Source of the DNA: an uncultured Methanobacterium sp.
GTDB lineage: Archaea; Methanobacteriota; Methanobacteria; Methanobacteriales; Methanobacteriaceae
DNA length: 64,000 nt
Reading direction: 5' to 3'
Assembly (NCBI RefSeq): GCF_963665055.1
Contig: NZ_OY762015.1
Span: 1,346,501-1,410,500, forward strand
The position numbers and the translations under genes were made by a program. Positions 9,099-17,936 of the stretch are shown here, one piece after another; positions within the stretch are counted from its first letter, which is position 1, and the number at the start of each line of letters is the position of its first letter. Under the pieces are notes generated by a model. The model was not told the origin of the DNA, ran no database searches, and saw only the letters and a program-made list of their open reading frames with translations.

Positions 9099-10775
9099 CT
9101 AAATCCGTTTATATATAGTTACAGAACCAAATCTTGCCACTGCAGCATAATTTGTGAAATTCATATCATCCCATGCACACATATAGTAATCCGGACTAAC
9201 CCGGTTAAGTTCCTGATTTAAGGCCATTTTATCATCAGCAGTGAAATTGAAATCTTTAACACCCTGATATAAACTCTGATTGTCCCTGAAAACTGGCATT
9301 TTCCCCACATTTGTCTGCAGGTACCATCCAAAGTAGGGCCAGTAATCAGCATAGATTACCTTAGATTTGTAGTCGGGATCATTAATCTTTAGCCACTGAC
9401 TGACATTAGACACATCCTGATTGAATATCTTATTCTTCTGATTAACCTCTTCTATTTCAGAAAGTTGCACTGCAACTGAAAATATCATCACTATGGATAG
9501 AACTAGGGCAAAAACATACAATGTGAGATTTTTCTTTTTAAAATTAAATTCAAGTGTTTGAGTGATGAAATTCAAACCTCGTGCCAGGAAATAAGCCACT
9601 GGAGGGGTCATGGAAATGAAATAACGGTGATCCTTGGCAACATACACACTTTGGAATATGAAAAAGGCCATAAACCATGAAAAGAAAAGTAAGTCCCAGC
9701 CAACATCTAATTCCAGTTCAGAAGAGACATTATAAACAAGGAGTGTGATCGCAAAGAAAATTATTTCACTCACCATGTAATTGGTTTTCCCAAAAGTAGC
9801 GACAAAAACTACCAAACAAGCCAATATTAATAGTAATTTAACTTTAATTCCGGTTTTTAAATTTTTTAGATGAGTTAAATATCCTATTTTACCAATTACT
9901 GACCCTATTTTACCAATATTCTGGTAGGAATAAACAAATAAAGCAAATACAGTAGAAAGTATGATTATCCAGGATGCTGTTCCTATGTAATAGGGCATAT
10001 TTTTAACGAAATAGAGTGAATCTGGGTTGTAGGCAAAGTGTATTGTGCTCCCTGAACTTTCTGAACTTCTAAAAAACTCCATAAATGGGTATAATGCATT
10101 ACCCATTTTGGCATTGAAGTATATAAATAGTGGAAGTAAAACCAGGGCCCCTAAAATCATTCCAATTACAATGTTTCGAGGATTTTTAATTTCTTGTCGA
10201 TTTGCTATGATGTAGGCAAATATTGGGAAAATGATCAGTGCCAGGTTAAAGCGGGTTAAAAAAGCCAACATTGCCACAGGGAAGGCTAAGTAGAAAAATT
10301 TAGAATTTCGTTTAACACCAAGGTAAGTGAAGTACATGGCCCATATTGAAATAGAAACACTTGAAACATCGGTAAGGCCGGCTCCTGCAAAGGTGATTAT
10401 TATGGGGAATGTTGCGAACAATAAACTGCCCACAAAACTAACAATAGCATTGAAACGTTCTTTTAAGAATAAATAAAGTCCAATACATCCTAAAAGGTAT
10501 ATGATCCCATCTATGATAGAAGTGATCCCCATATACAAACCATCAAATCGGAAATATAGGGATGCTAAAAAGGAAAGTAATGGTGGCCTTAAAAGATCAG
10601 AATACCCTATTGATTTACCTGCAAATAAAGCAGAATTCGCCAGGAAATCAAAACCATCAAACTCTGGACCCACAATTAACTGGATTCTTACACGAAAATA
10701 GGTTATCAAACCGACAGTTATTATTAGGAGAACTAGGAAAACGATTTTAGAGTTTTTATCTTCAAACTTTATCAT
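9099..10775 (-). CDS. GT-C membrane glycosyltransferase-like protein (paralog A)
   Basis: 558 residues, about 11-12 membrane segments, then a soluble C-terminal domain of about 110 residues ending VTIYKRI. After the first membrane span comes the acidic motif EFDGFDFL, then RPPLLSFLASL, resembling the first extracytoplasmic loop of PMT/ArnT-like GT-C enzymes. The start ATG has GGTGAT nine bases upstream. It is clearly homologous along its full length to the next gene upstream (tandem duplication). Likely transfers a sugar from a polyprenyl-phosphate carrier on the outer face of the membrane; substrate unknown. Confidence 0.65.
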   Translation of the reverse strand: MIKFEDKNSKIVFLVLLIITVGLITYFRVRIQLIVGPEFDGFDFLANSALFAGKSIGYSDLLRPPLLSFLASLYFRFDGLYMGITSIIDGIIYLLGCIGLYLFLKERFNAIVSFVGSLLFATFPIIITFAGAGLTDVSSVSISIWAMYFTYLGVKRNSKFFYLAFPVAMLAFLTRFNLALIIFPIFAYIIANRQEIKNPRNIVIGMILGALVLLPLFIYFNAKMGNALYPFMEFFRSSESSGSTIHFAYNPDSLYFVKNMPYYIGTASWIIILSTVFALFVYSYQNIGKIGSVIGKIGYLTHLKNLKTGIKVKLLLILACLVVFVATFGKTNYMVSEIIFFAITLLVYNVSSELELDVGWDLLFFSWFMAFFIFQSVYVAKDHRYFISMTPPVAYFLARGLNFITQTLEFNFKKKNLTLYVFALVLSIVMIFSVAVQLSEIEEVNQKNKIFNQDVSNVSQWLKINDPDYKSKVIYADYWPYFGWYLQTNVGKMPVFRDNQSLYQGVKDFNFTADDKMALNQELNRVSPDYYMCAWDDMNFTNYAAVARFGSVTIYKRI

Positions 10776-10799
10776 ATGTAAATCACCGAATTCATCTAG

Positions 10800-12425
10800 T
10801 TACTGTCTTTTGTAAATTGTTACATATCCAAACTGTTTTATTAACTGATAATTAGTTAAATTTAACCCTTCAGTATCAGTCAAAAAATAAGTGGCATTGT
10901 CTCTGTTTAAATTGTTTTCATAATCCTTGTTACTGTTAAATAATTGTACTTGCTTGACATTTGTCTTTAAATACCAGCTGAAGTAAGGCCATTGATCCGA
11001 GGATATGTTTTTATCAAAGTATTGGGGATCATTAATTTCAAGCCATTGACTGGCCATTTTAATATCATTTAAATCAACCACATTTTTAGATTCATGATCA
11101 TATATCCCAGGTATATAAACAGCAGCTGCTACGAGCATCATAAATACCAGTATAACTGCAAATATATTATATATCATGTTTTTATACTTACTTTCCAATG
11201 CCCAAAATTTTTTAATTTGGCTAAAACCTAATATTAAAAAATATGTTAAAGCGGGGGTCATTGTGATGAAGTAACGATCATCTTTAACCGTGTAAACACT
11301 GTGGAATATTAAAAATGCCATAAACCATGATACAAAGAAAAGATGAATGTCCAAATCCTTAATATTGCTATTTCTCAGAGTATAAAACAAAACAAAACAA
11401 AAAACCAGAAAGATGATCTCACTGATGAAGTAATGAGTCCTTGCAAAGGTTATAATAAACAATGAAAACAATAAAAACAGCATTAAAACCTTTATTTTTG
11501 TATGAAGTGCCATTTCAGGAACACTATATTGTTTAAACTTTAATTTAATATCATTAAATCTGGTTACCAAACCAACGAAAGCACTAATCACTAACCCTAA
11601 GATAATGATCATCCCTCCCACCCCAATATAGGATAAAATATGTTTTAGGAAATAAAGGGGGTCTGGATGGTAATATACATATGTAGTTGACCCTGCTTTC
11701 TGGGTTGAGCCATAAAATGAAGAAAATGGACCCAGAGGATTGCCAAATTGATTGTAAAAGAATAAAAGAACAATCAAACCAGGTAATAAAGACAATAATA
11801 TTCCCCCAATCATGTTTTTAAGGGACACTTCATGGCGATTGATTACTAGATAGAAAAATATGGGGAAAATAATGAATCCTGCAGGATATCTGGTTAAAAA
11901 AGCTAACATGGCTAGTGGAAAAGAAATGTAAAAAAATAGTGGATTCTTTTTAACTGCTAAAACAGTGGCATACAATGCCCAGATGGATAAAGACACACTG
12001 GGAATATCTGTAAGTCCAACTCCGGTGAACAAAACAACCACTGGAAAAGTGCTGAAGAGCAAACTACCTAAAAAGCTTTCCATGGCATCAAATTTCATTC
12101 GCAAAAATAAATATAATCCAACAGCACCGAATACTAAAAATGAGGCATCTAAATAAAATATCACTGATTCAGATACCACACCTAATCGGAAGATGAGTGA
12201 TGTTAGAAATGGGAAAAAGGGGGGTCTGGTCAGATCTGTGTATCCAAATCCCTGTCCAGCAAAGTACATGGCATTGGATAGGAAATCAAAAGTATCCCAG
12301 ATTGGGCCGATTTCTATTTGGATCTGAACCCTGTAATATGCAATTAAAGTTACAAGAAAAACTAAAATTACACCAAAAACCAATGAATCATGATCCCTGA
12401 CATATTCTCTTAATTTCAGATACAA
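10800..12425 (-). CDS. GT-C membrane glycosyltransferase-like protein (paralog B)
   Basis: 541 residues. Shares with its neighbour the motifs WDTFDFLSNA, RPPFFPFLTSL, GLTDIPSVSLSIWA, KDDRYFITMTPA and the C-terminal VTIYKRQ. The start is TTG at 12425 with GGGGG four bases upstream; no ATG is close, and the N-terminal topology matches the paralog. It is the first gene of the minus-strand glycan operon. Divergence between the two copies is large, so the duplication is old and the two may use different acceptors. Confidence 0.65.
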   Translation of the reverse strand: MYLKLREYVRDHDSLVFGVILVFLVTLIAYYRVQIQIEIGPIWDTFDFLSNAMYFAGQGFGYTDLTRPPFFPFLTSLIFRLGVVSESVIFYLDASFLVFGAVGLYLFLRMKFDAMESFLGSLLFSTFPVVVLFTGVGLTDIPSVSLSIWALYATVLAVKKNPLFFYISFPLAMLAFLTRYPAGFIIFPIFFYLVINRHEVSLKNMIGGILLSLLPGLIVLLFFYNQFGNPLGPFSSFYGSTQKAGSTTYVYYHPDPLYFLKHILSYIGVGGMIIILGLVISAFVGLVTRFNDIKLKFKQYSVPEMALHTKIKVLMLFLLFSLFIITFARTHYFISEIIFLVFCFVLFYTLRNSNIKDLDIHLFFVSWFMAFLIFHSVYTVKDDRYFITMTPALTYFLILGFSQIKKFWALESKYKNMIYNIFAVILVFMMLVAAAVYIPGIYDHESKNVVDLNDIKMASQWLEINDPQYFDKNISSDQWPYFSWYLKTNVKQVQLFNSNKDYENNLNRDNATYFLTDTEGLNLTNYQLIKQFGYVTIYKRQ

Positions 12426-12518
12426 AGAATCCCCCTAAGTTAAGATGATTTTTAATAATGACATAGTTTATTGTAAATGTTTGAAATTTTTGCATTCATG
12501 TTTAACTATACAAATTAA

Positions 12519-12526
12519 TTTATAAA
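12519..12526 (-). promoter_or_regulatory. Probable TATA box of the glycan operon
   Basis: TTTATAAA about 95 bases before the TTG start of the first operon gene, in an otherwise gene-free divergent region. The sequence is symmetric, so strand is assigned by context. The plus-strand gene at 12654 has its own candidate, GAATATATAA near 12550. Confidence 0.35.
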
Positions 12527-12653
12527 TCCTAGTATTCTTCAGTTATAAGAGAATATATAATTATTGTAATCATATTATATGCTCTAAATCTCAATTGAAG
12601 CTTTTTAACAAATTAGGTGGGTATATTAATCAGTAATATTAACCTAAGTTATA

Positions 12654-13973
12654 ATGATGCAATTATCGGGAAAAATGAAACAGAATTTAATTAAAATAAT
12701 TCCATTTATTCCTCTATTTAGCGTTTTAATCTTACTTATTTTGAGACCATATTACTTATCGGTGGGTGGTGGTGATACTGATTTTCATCTTATTCGAGCT
12801 CGTGAAATACTTATGAACCCTTTTTATGGTATTTATTGGGATTATTTAACATATTACCCTGTTGGAAGAGCATTATGGCATCCTCCATTATTCCATACAG
12901 TTTTTGCATTTTTATGGTATCTTGTTGGAGTGAGATTTGCGAATACTATTTTTGTATTTACCCAAATCATTTTAACAGTTATCATAGCTTCATGGATTGG
13001 AAAACGGGAATATGGGGTTATGGCTGGTTTTTTTGCGGGAATGTTTTCTTTAACTGTACCAAGAGTAGATATTTTAACTGTGGCCCTTCCAGCCAATTTT
13101 ATCCCTATTTTAGCAACTTTAACCATTTATTTTCTACCTAAAGATCAATTTAAAGCATTTTTGGCATCATTGATAGGTGTTTGGACCCATTCAGTTGGTT
13201 TGATAATATTTATTCCATTATTCTTAGTTGATGGTGCCAGAAAAAATTGGAAATATATTTTATTGTTATTACCATCTGTGTTATTTTGGGGATGGTATTT
13301 TATATCCTTTTCAGGGCAAAGTGGAGTTATAGAAAGTGCTTATCCCCTATTTTATATCATCCCCACAATACAAATATTCAGTTTAATTTTAATAGGCTTA
13401 TTTGGTTCCATTGGACTCTATTTCCTTTATAAAATGGACAATAAACGATTTAAATTGATAATTGCGTATATTGTAATTGTTATGGTTTCTGGGTACACTG
13501 ATATTTCCCGAGGATTTGAATATGCAGCATTGCCCCTGGCCATAATGTCGGGTTTAGCTGTTTCAAGGATATACGGAATTATTAAAATTAAAAAAAAGTT
13601 TTTATCCAATTATTTTATCTTAATTTTAGTATTATTATCATTTATAGGAATTTCACCATTTTTTTCAATTGTAGAAAATACCAATGCCAACTGGGATGAT
13701 CTAAATATCCCTATTAATGGATATGCTGAATTGGGTGATTATATAACCAGTAATTCAAATCAAAGTGAAATTATTTGGGCAGATCCTTCATCTGCAGATA
13801 AAATCGTTTGGTTAACTGGAATGAGGGTATCAAACGGTAGATATGGTGCTCCAAAGAATTTCGTGGAAGAACACCAAAAAATTAATATTTACACAATAAA
13901 TAATACCTTTTATATAAATAATGAGAATAACGAAACTATTAAAAAAATTGATAGTAAGTACGTCTTATTTTGA
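12654..13973 (+). CDS. STT3/AglB-like N-terminal GT-C membrane protein lacking the C-terminal domain
   Basis: 439 residues with about 10-11 membrane segments. After the first span comes GGGDTDFHLIRAREIL and, about 25 residues on, YYPVGRALWHPPLFHTVFAF. This D-x-D plus yP-G...-P-P-l pattern is that of the first external loop of oligosaccharyltransferase STT3/AglB. The large soluble C-terminal domain with WWDYG is absent, so it is a short GT-C relative rather than AglB itself. Start choice is uncertain: ATG at 12654, 12657 or 12675 (the last with GGGA upstream). It diverges from the glycan operon. Confidence 0.55.
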   Translation: MMQLSGKMKQNLIKIIPFIPLFSVLILLILRPYYLSVGGGDTDFHLIRAREILMNPFYGIYWDYLTYYPVGRALWHPPLFHTVFAFLWYLVGVRFANTIFVFTQIILTVIIASWIGKREYGVMAGFFAGMFSLTVPRVDILTVALPANFIPILATLTIYFLPKDQFKAFLASLIGVWTHSVGLIIFIPLFLVDGARKNWKYILLLLPSVLFWGWYFISFSGQSGVIESAYPLFYIIPTIQIFSLILIGLFGSIGLYFLYKMDNKRFKLIIAYIVIVMVSGYTDISRGFEYAALPLAIMSGLAVSRIYGIIKIKKKFLSNYFILILVLLSFIGISPFFSIVENTNANWDDLNIPINGYAELGDYITSNSNQSEIIWADPSSADKIVWLTGMRVSNGRYGAPKNFVEEHQKINIYTINNTFYINNENNETIKKIDSKYVLF

Positions 13974-14501
13974 CTAGTCAAAGTAAACATCTTCATTTAT
14001 CCGGGGTATCATTGCCATTAACACACACTGCTCAGTATTCCCTGTACGGTCCAGTAACCCCCGGCTGAGGTGACTTACTGCACCAGTCTTCTGTCCCAAA
14101 CGGTCAATACCGGTAACCTGATCCATAACATCCCCCACTTCCATACCTTCCAGGACCTTTTCTATGACCAGTGGAGGGTATTCAAAACCAGCACTAACTC
14201 CAAGGGTGGTTTTATCACCATCATAGATGGCACACCATTGCAGATCCAGGTAACCAGTTATACTGTGGGGTACCTCTAAAAGACCGGATTCAATGCCCAC
14301 TGAAAGATCAAATTCTTCAGAATATGCATTTTTAGCTCGGTTAATTGCTCCTTGAATGGTAACTTCTAATCCTATGGGCTGGTCCGGCACACCCGAATCC
14401 ACGTGTTTTGTCTGCACACCCATTTGAGGATATATTTTTTTCAAAACATTACGGGTGGCTTTTAACTTCACCGGATTTTTGGATCCTACTACAACCTTCA
14501 T
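13974..14501 (-). CDS. Inosine/xanthosine triphosphatase, YjjX family (DUF84)
   Basis: 175 residues. The N-terminal VVVGSKNPVKLKATRNVL is the substrate-binding signature of the YjjX/DUF84 family, followed by SGVPDQPIGLEVTIQGAINRA and the acidic VGIESGL segment. It hydrolyses non-canonical ITP/XTP to clean the nucleotide pool. The ATG at 14501 follows the coaD stop by one base (TAAAATG) with AAAGGT upstream, indicating coupling; a TTG at 14513 is less likely. It converges on the GT-C gene with no gap. Confidence 0.85.
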   Translation of the reverse strand: MKVVVGSKNPVKLKATRNVLKKIYPQMGVQTKHVDSGVPDQPIGLEVTIQGAINRAKNAYSEEFDLSVGIESGLLEVPHSITGYLDLQWCAIYDGDKTTLGVSAGFEYPPLVIEKVLEGMEVGDVMDQVTGIDRLGQKTGAVSHLSRGLLDRTGNTEQCVLMAMIPRINEDVYFD

Positions 14502-14502
14502 T

Positions 14503-14973
14503 TTACCTTTCAACCTTTTTAATTAAAGTTCCCACCTGATCTATCTCACCCCTGCGTATACGGGTGGATGATATAGGTTTACCATCATCTGCCAGGACCA
14601 TGCTTATGGTGATTATGTCCAGAGGTTTCATCCCCTTCTCCAGACGTATCTGGTTAATTTTAAACGCTGTTGGTTCAGTTTCAGGACTCACCACAATGGC
14701 ATTAACTGATTCATCATCAATAGTGACCCCATAGGGATCATCCAGACGGGATATGGTATAATTTGAATGCTCTTCCAGTAGCTGGTTGAGGTTGGACATT
14801 CTAACATTACAGGGTTCTATTTCTCCCTTAACACCCCCAAATTCATCGGAAGTGACCCCAATTAGCACAATATCTGCTATTTGGAATGCTTTTTCTATTA
14901 ACAATCTGTGTCCTTCATGGAATTTGTCGAAAGTGCCTCCAACTGCCACTTTACGATATTTTTTATTTTTCAT
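14503..14973 (-). CDS. coaD: Phosphopantetheine adenylyltransferase, archaeal type
   Basis: 156 residues, a nucleotidyltransferase fold. GGTFDKFHEGHRLLI holds the HxGH-type motif and ISSTRIRRG matches the ISSTxIR ATP-binding motif. It adenylates 4'-phosphopantetheine to dephospho-CoA. AAGGAGTATCA precedes the ATG. It forms a two-gene unit with the downstream YjjX-family gene. A housekeeping island within the glycan region. Confidence 0.92.
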   Translation of the reverse strand: MKNKKYRKVAVGGTFDKFHEGHRLLIEKAFQIADIVLIGVTSDEFGGVKGEIEPCNVRMSNLNQLLEEHSNYTISRLDDPYGVTIDDESVNAIVVSPETEPTAFKINQIRLEKGMKPLDIITISMVLADDGKPISSTRIRRGEIDQVGTLIKKVER

Positions 14974-15066
14974 TGATACTCCTTAAATTATATATGGAAG
15001 AATATATAATGATTCTTCAGGATATAATACGTCAACACACAATTATAATATTTTAACATACAAAAC

Positions 15067-16209
15067 ATGATAAAATCTGAAAACTCTCAAAAGAAATATT
15101 CACCATTTTTTGAGTTCCTAATCGTTTTCCTTTTCTCATCAACTATCGTTATTTTACTTCTGCTTCTTGGAAAAAATTTAGTATACGGCTTTTCAAATAT
15201 TACAAGTTTAGATTCCAATTTCTATATTCAAATGTCAATTTATCCATTTCAAAAATTCAGTGACCCTTATACTTACAGAATATTGACTCCCTTTTTGGTT
15301 CATTCATTACCATTAAGTCATTGGACTGGTTTTACTGTAATCAATTCATCAGGAATTATTGCAACTGGAGTCTTAATGTATTATTACCTAAAAAAACTTG
15401 AATTTGACACCTTAATAAGCATCTTAGGATTAGTTTTTTTCTTGTTTGCACCCATTACTCTTTATTTATTCTACAACATAGCCCTAGTAGATTCTCTTTC
15501 ATTTCTATTATTCTTATTGGCTTTTTATGCGATTTTAATTGAAAACGATAAAATATATCTCATTACCCTTATTTTAGGAATTCTGAACAAAGAAACTATA
15601 CTTTTTACACTGCCGGTTTACTTCTTTTTTACCCTAAAAAACCAGGGAAAAACAAAAGCAATTAAAAAAGCCATTTTAATGTTAGCTATTGCATCCATAA
15701 TATTCATAAGTATGAGATATTACTACGGCTTTACAAGCCATTATTCAGTGACGGGTGCTTTTGAAATGTTAAAATTCCATGCGAATAACCATTCTATGTT
15801 TTTATTCGCTTCTTATTTTTTGACCTTTTCATCCCTTTGGTTAATTGCTCTCCTGAACTTGAATGAAATTAAAAACGATTTTTTAAAGTTATCCTTAATA
15901 GCATTGCCATTTATTTTTCTACAGATTTTAATGGCTACAGATGTATACAGAGTACTGGCTATAACATTTCCAATTATTATTCCAATAAGTTTATACGCTT
16001 ATAAAGTGAAAAAAGCTAAACTCTTCCTATACTTTTTATTATCAATTTTATCATTATTTGCTTATTTAGCCTGGTTATCAGTTGGATCCTATATTTATCC
16101 CTTAGATATAATGTTATTTATGGGTATTCCCCTCCAAGTTCTGGTTCCAATTTCATTATTAGTTTTAATATCCTGTTCCATATTGCGTCCTAAATTTAAT
16201 ATATCCTAG
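15067..16209 (+). CDS. Polytopic membrane protein of unknown function
   Basis: 380 residues with about ten hydrophobic segments. The first external loop contains LDSNFYIQMS and PYTYRILTPFLVHSLPL; a YRILxP motif after the first span occurs in uncharacterised GT-C-like or polymerase-like membrane proteins. No catalytic residues can be assigned. Its low GC and position beside the glycan cluster suggest a role in surface polymer assembly, possibly polymerisation or ligation, but this is inference only. No clear ribosome binding site is seen. Confidence 0.5.
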   Translation: MIKSENSQKKYSPFFEFLIVFLFSSTIVILLLLLGKNLVYGFSNITSLDSNFYIQMSIYPFQKFSDPYTYRILTPFLVHSLPLSHWTGFTVINSSGIIATGVLMYYYLKKLEFDTLISILGLVFFLFAPITLYLFYNIALVDSLSFLLFLLAFYAILIENDKIYLITLILGILNKETILFTLPVYFFFTLKNQGKTKAIKKAILMLAIASIIFISMRYYYGFTSHYSVTGAFEMLKFHANNHSMFLFASYFLTFSSLWLIALLNLNEIKNDFLKLSLIALPFIFLQILMATDVYRVLAITFPIIIPISLYAYKVKKAKLFLYFLLSILSLFAYLAWLSVGSYIYPLDIMLFMGIPLQVLVPISLLVLISCSILRPKFNIS

Positions 16210-16257
16210 ACCCATCTTTAAACATCTTAATTATATTATCAATACTATAATACTACT

Positions 16258-17808
16258 ATGCTCCTGGAACACAATGTGGTGGTGAAGGATCCACTGAAAA
16301 TTGGACTTCGCTTCGCATCATGCTACCCTAACTTATACCGCAGCGCCATGTCTTCACTGGGTTTCCATATAATCTACGACCTCTTAAACCACCAGGAAGA
16401 TGTTTACTGTGAAAGAGTGGTTTACCCTTATGGTAAGAGCCTGGAGACTGGTTCACCCCTGAAGGATTTTGATGTGGTGGGTTTCTCCCTCCAGTATGAA
16501 CAGGATTATTCCCATGTACTGGAAATGCTCAGGAAAGGTGGTTTAAAACTCCGAAAGGAGAATAGAAGTTCAGATGATCCTCTGGTAATAGCGGGTGGTC
16601 CCTGTGCCAGTTCCAACCCATTACCCATGAGCCCTTTTATTGATCTTTTCCTGGTGGGAGATGGTGAGGTCATTCTACCTGATTTTCTGGATAAGCTTGG
16701 TGAACTGGATAATCCACGTAGGGAAATTGATGAACTTCTGGATGTGGAAGGAGTTTACATTCCAGGCAATAATGTGAACCTGGTCCAGGTGGAGGATATG
16801 CGTGATGCCTGGCGTCCAGTTCGCCAGATTGTCCCGGAAACTGATAATAAAGAGTTGATTCCTGCCTTTGGAAAATCATTCCTCCTGGAAGTTTCCAGGG
16901 GATGTGCTCGGGGTTGTCGTTTCTGCATGGCAGGATGTCTTTACCGCCCCCGGAGAGAAGTTGATATTAAAACCATTATCCAGACTGCAGAAGAGGGAAA
17001 ACAGGCCACTGGTCTGGAAAAGATTGCACTCATTGGTGGGGCTGTTTCAGATTACTCTCGCATCGAAGATTTGTGCCGTGAACTTCTAGATCGTGACTTC
17101 CAGGTTACCACCCCCTCCCTGCGTATTGAATCCATATCCAGGGACCTACTGGAAAGTTTAACTGAAAGTGGACTTAGGACCATTACCATTGCCCCTGAAT
17201 CCACCTGGAGACTCAGACAGGTGGTGAATAAACCAATCACTGATGAGGATATCAGGCAAACCATGGAAACTGCCTTCGATTTGAACTTGAATGTTAAGCT
17301 ATATTTCCTGGTAGGACTCCCCACGGAAACACGTGGTGACCTGGAAGACTTGGTGGATCTGGTGAGGGACCTGCAAGTTATGGCTCCTCATCGGGATTCA
17401 CTCCGGATAAGTGTAAACCCATTCATACCAAAGCCCCACACACCCTTCCAGTGGACAGGCTTCAACCTGAAGGACATCAAAACCAGGGTGAACTTCCTGA
17501 AGAAAGAATTGAAAAACAGGCATTTCAAGGTGGAAAATCCCAATAAAGCACTGGTACAATACATCCTGTCAGTGGGAGGCACTGAACTATCCAGTATCAT
17601 TGAAGAATCATCCCAGAGAAAGGTTCCACTCGGTGAATGGAAGAAATTAACACCACAATTAAACCTTGGTGCTGATCTTCCCTGGAATGAGATAAATGTG
17701 AATATAAATGATGAATTTCTGGAAGATGAATATAAAAAGGCATTGAAAGGTGATTTAACCCCCTGGTGTGAAACTTTCGGTTGTTATAACTGTGGATCGT
17801 GCCATTAA
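16258..17808 (+). CDS. Radical SAM protein, B12-binding/TIGR03960-like
   Basis: 516 residues. The N-terminal 170 residues resemble a cobalamin-type Rossmann domain (FDVVGFSLQYEQDYSHVLEM; IAGGPCASSNPLPMSPFIDL). The radical SAM cluster motif C-x3-C-x2-C is in SRGCARGCRFCMAG (near residue 220), followed by LIGGAVSD and TIAPES. The C-terminus ends with a Cys cluster (CETFGCYNCGSCH). Most likely modifies RNA or a small molecule; substrate unknown. A TATA-like ATTATA lies only about 25 bases before the ATG and no ribosome binding site is visible, so the mRNA may be leaderless. Confidence 0.8.
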   Translation: MLLEHNVVVKDPLKIGLRFASCYPNLYRSAMSSLGFHIIYDLLNHQEDVYCERVVYPYGKSLETGSPLKDFDVVGFSLQYEQDYSHVLEMLRKGGLKLRKENRSSDDPLVIAGGPCASSNPLPMSPFIDLFLVGDGEVILPDFLDKLGELDNPRREIDELLDVEGVYIPGNNVNLVQVEDMRDAWRPVRQIVPETDNKELIPAFGKSFLLEVSRGCARGCRFCMAGCLYRPRREVDIKTIIQTAEEGKQATGLEKIALIGGAVSDYSRIEDLCRELLDRDFQVTTPSLRIESISRDLLESLTESGLRTITIAPESTWRLRQVVNKPITDEDIRQTMETAFDLNLNVKLYFLVGLPTETRGDLEDLVDLVRDLQVMAPHRDSLRISVNPFIPKPHTPFQWTGFNLKDIKTRVNFLKKELKNRHFKVENPNKALVQYILSVGGTELSSIIEESSQRKVPLGEWKKLTPQLNLGADLPWNEINVNINDEFLEDEYKKALKGDLTPWCETFGCYNCGSCH

Positions 17809-17932
17809 ACTGAATTTTCAAGCCCTTTTTAGAGTATTCTTTTAAGGTTCCCATTTTTTTTAATTCCTTAATTTTTCCCCATAATTTTTCCATATCATTG
17901 GTGTTCATATTCCCCAACTTCTTAAAGCTCAA
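17809..17932 (-). other. Possible gene remnant or small ORF after the permease
   Basis: A minus-strand frame starts (TTG 17932 or ATG 17908) just after the permease stop and encodes about 41 Lys/Glu-rich residues (MNTNDMEKLWGKIKELKK...) that look like a genuine amphipathic helix. It then runs antisense into the radical SAM gene, where the translation looks like shadow sequence. It may be the broken 5' end of a lost gene. Weak evidence. Confidence 0.2.
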
Positions 17933-17936
17933 GTCC

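Noticed and set aside
16258..17808. MoaA or biotin synthase-like assignment for the radical SAM gene
   Set aside because: Its N-terminal B12-like domain and length fit TIGR03960-type proteins, not MoaA (about 300-340 residues) or BioB.
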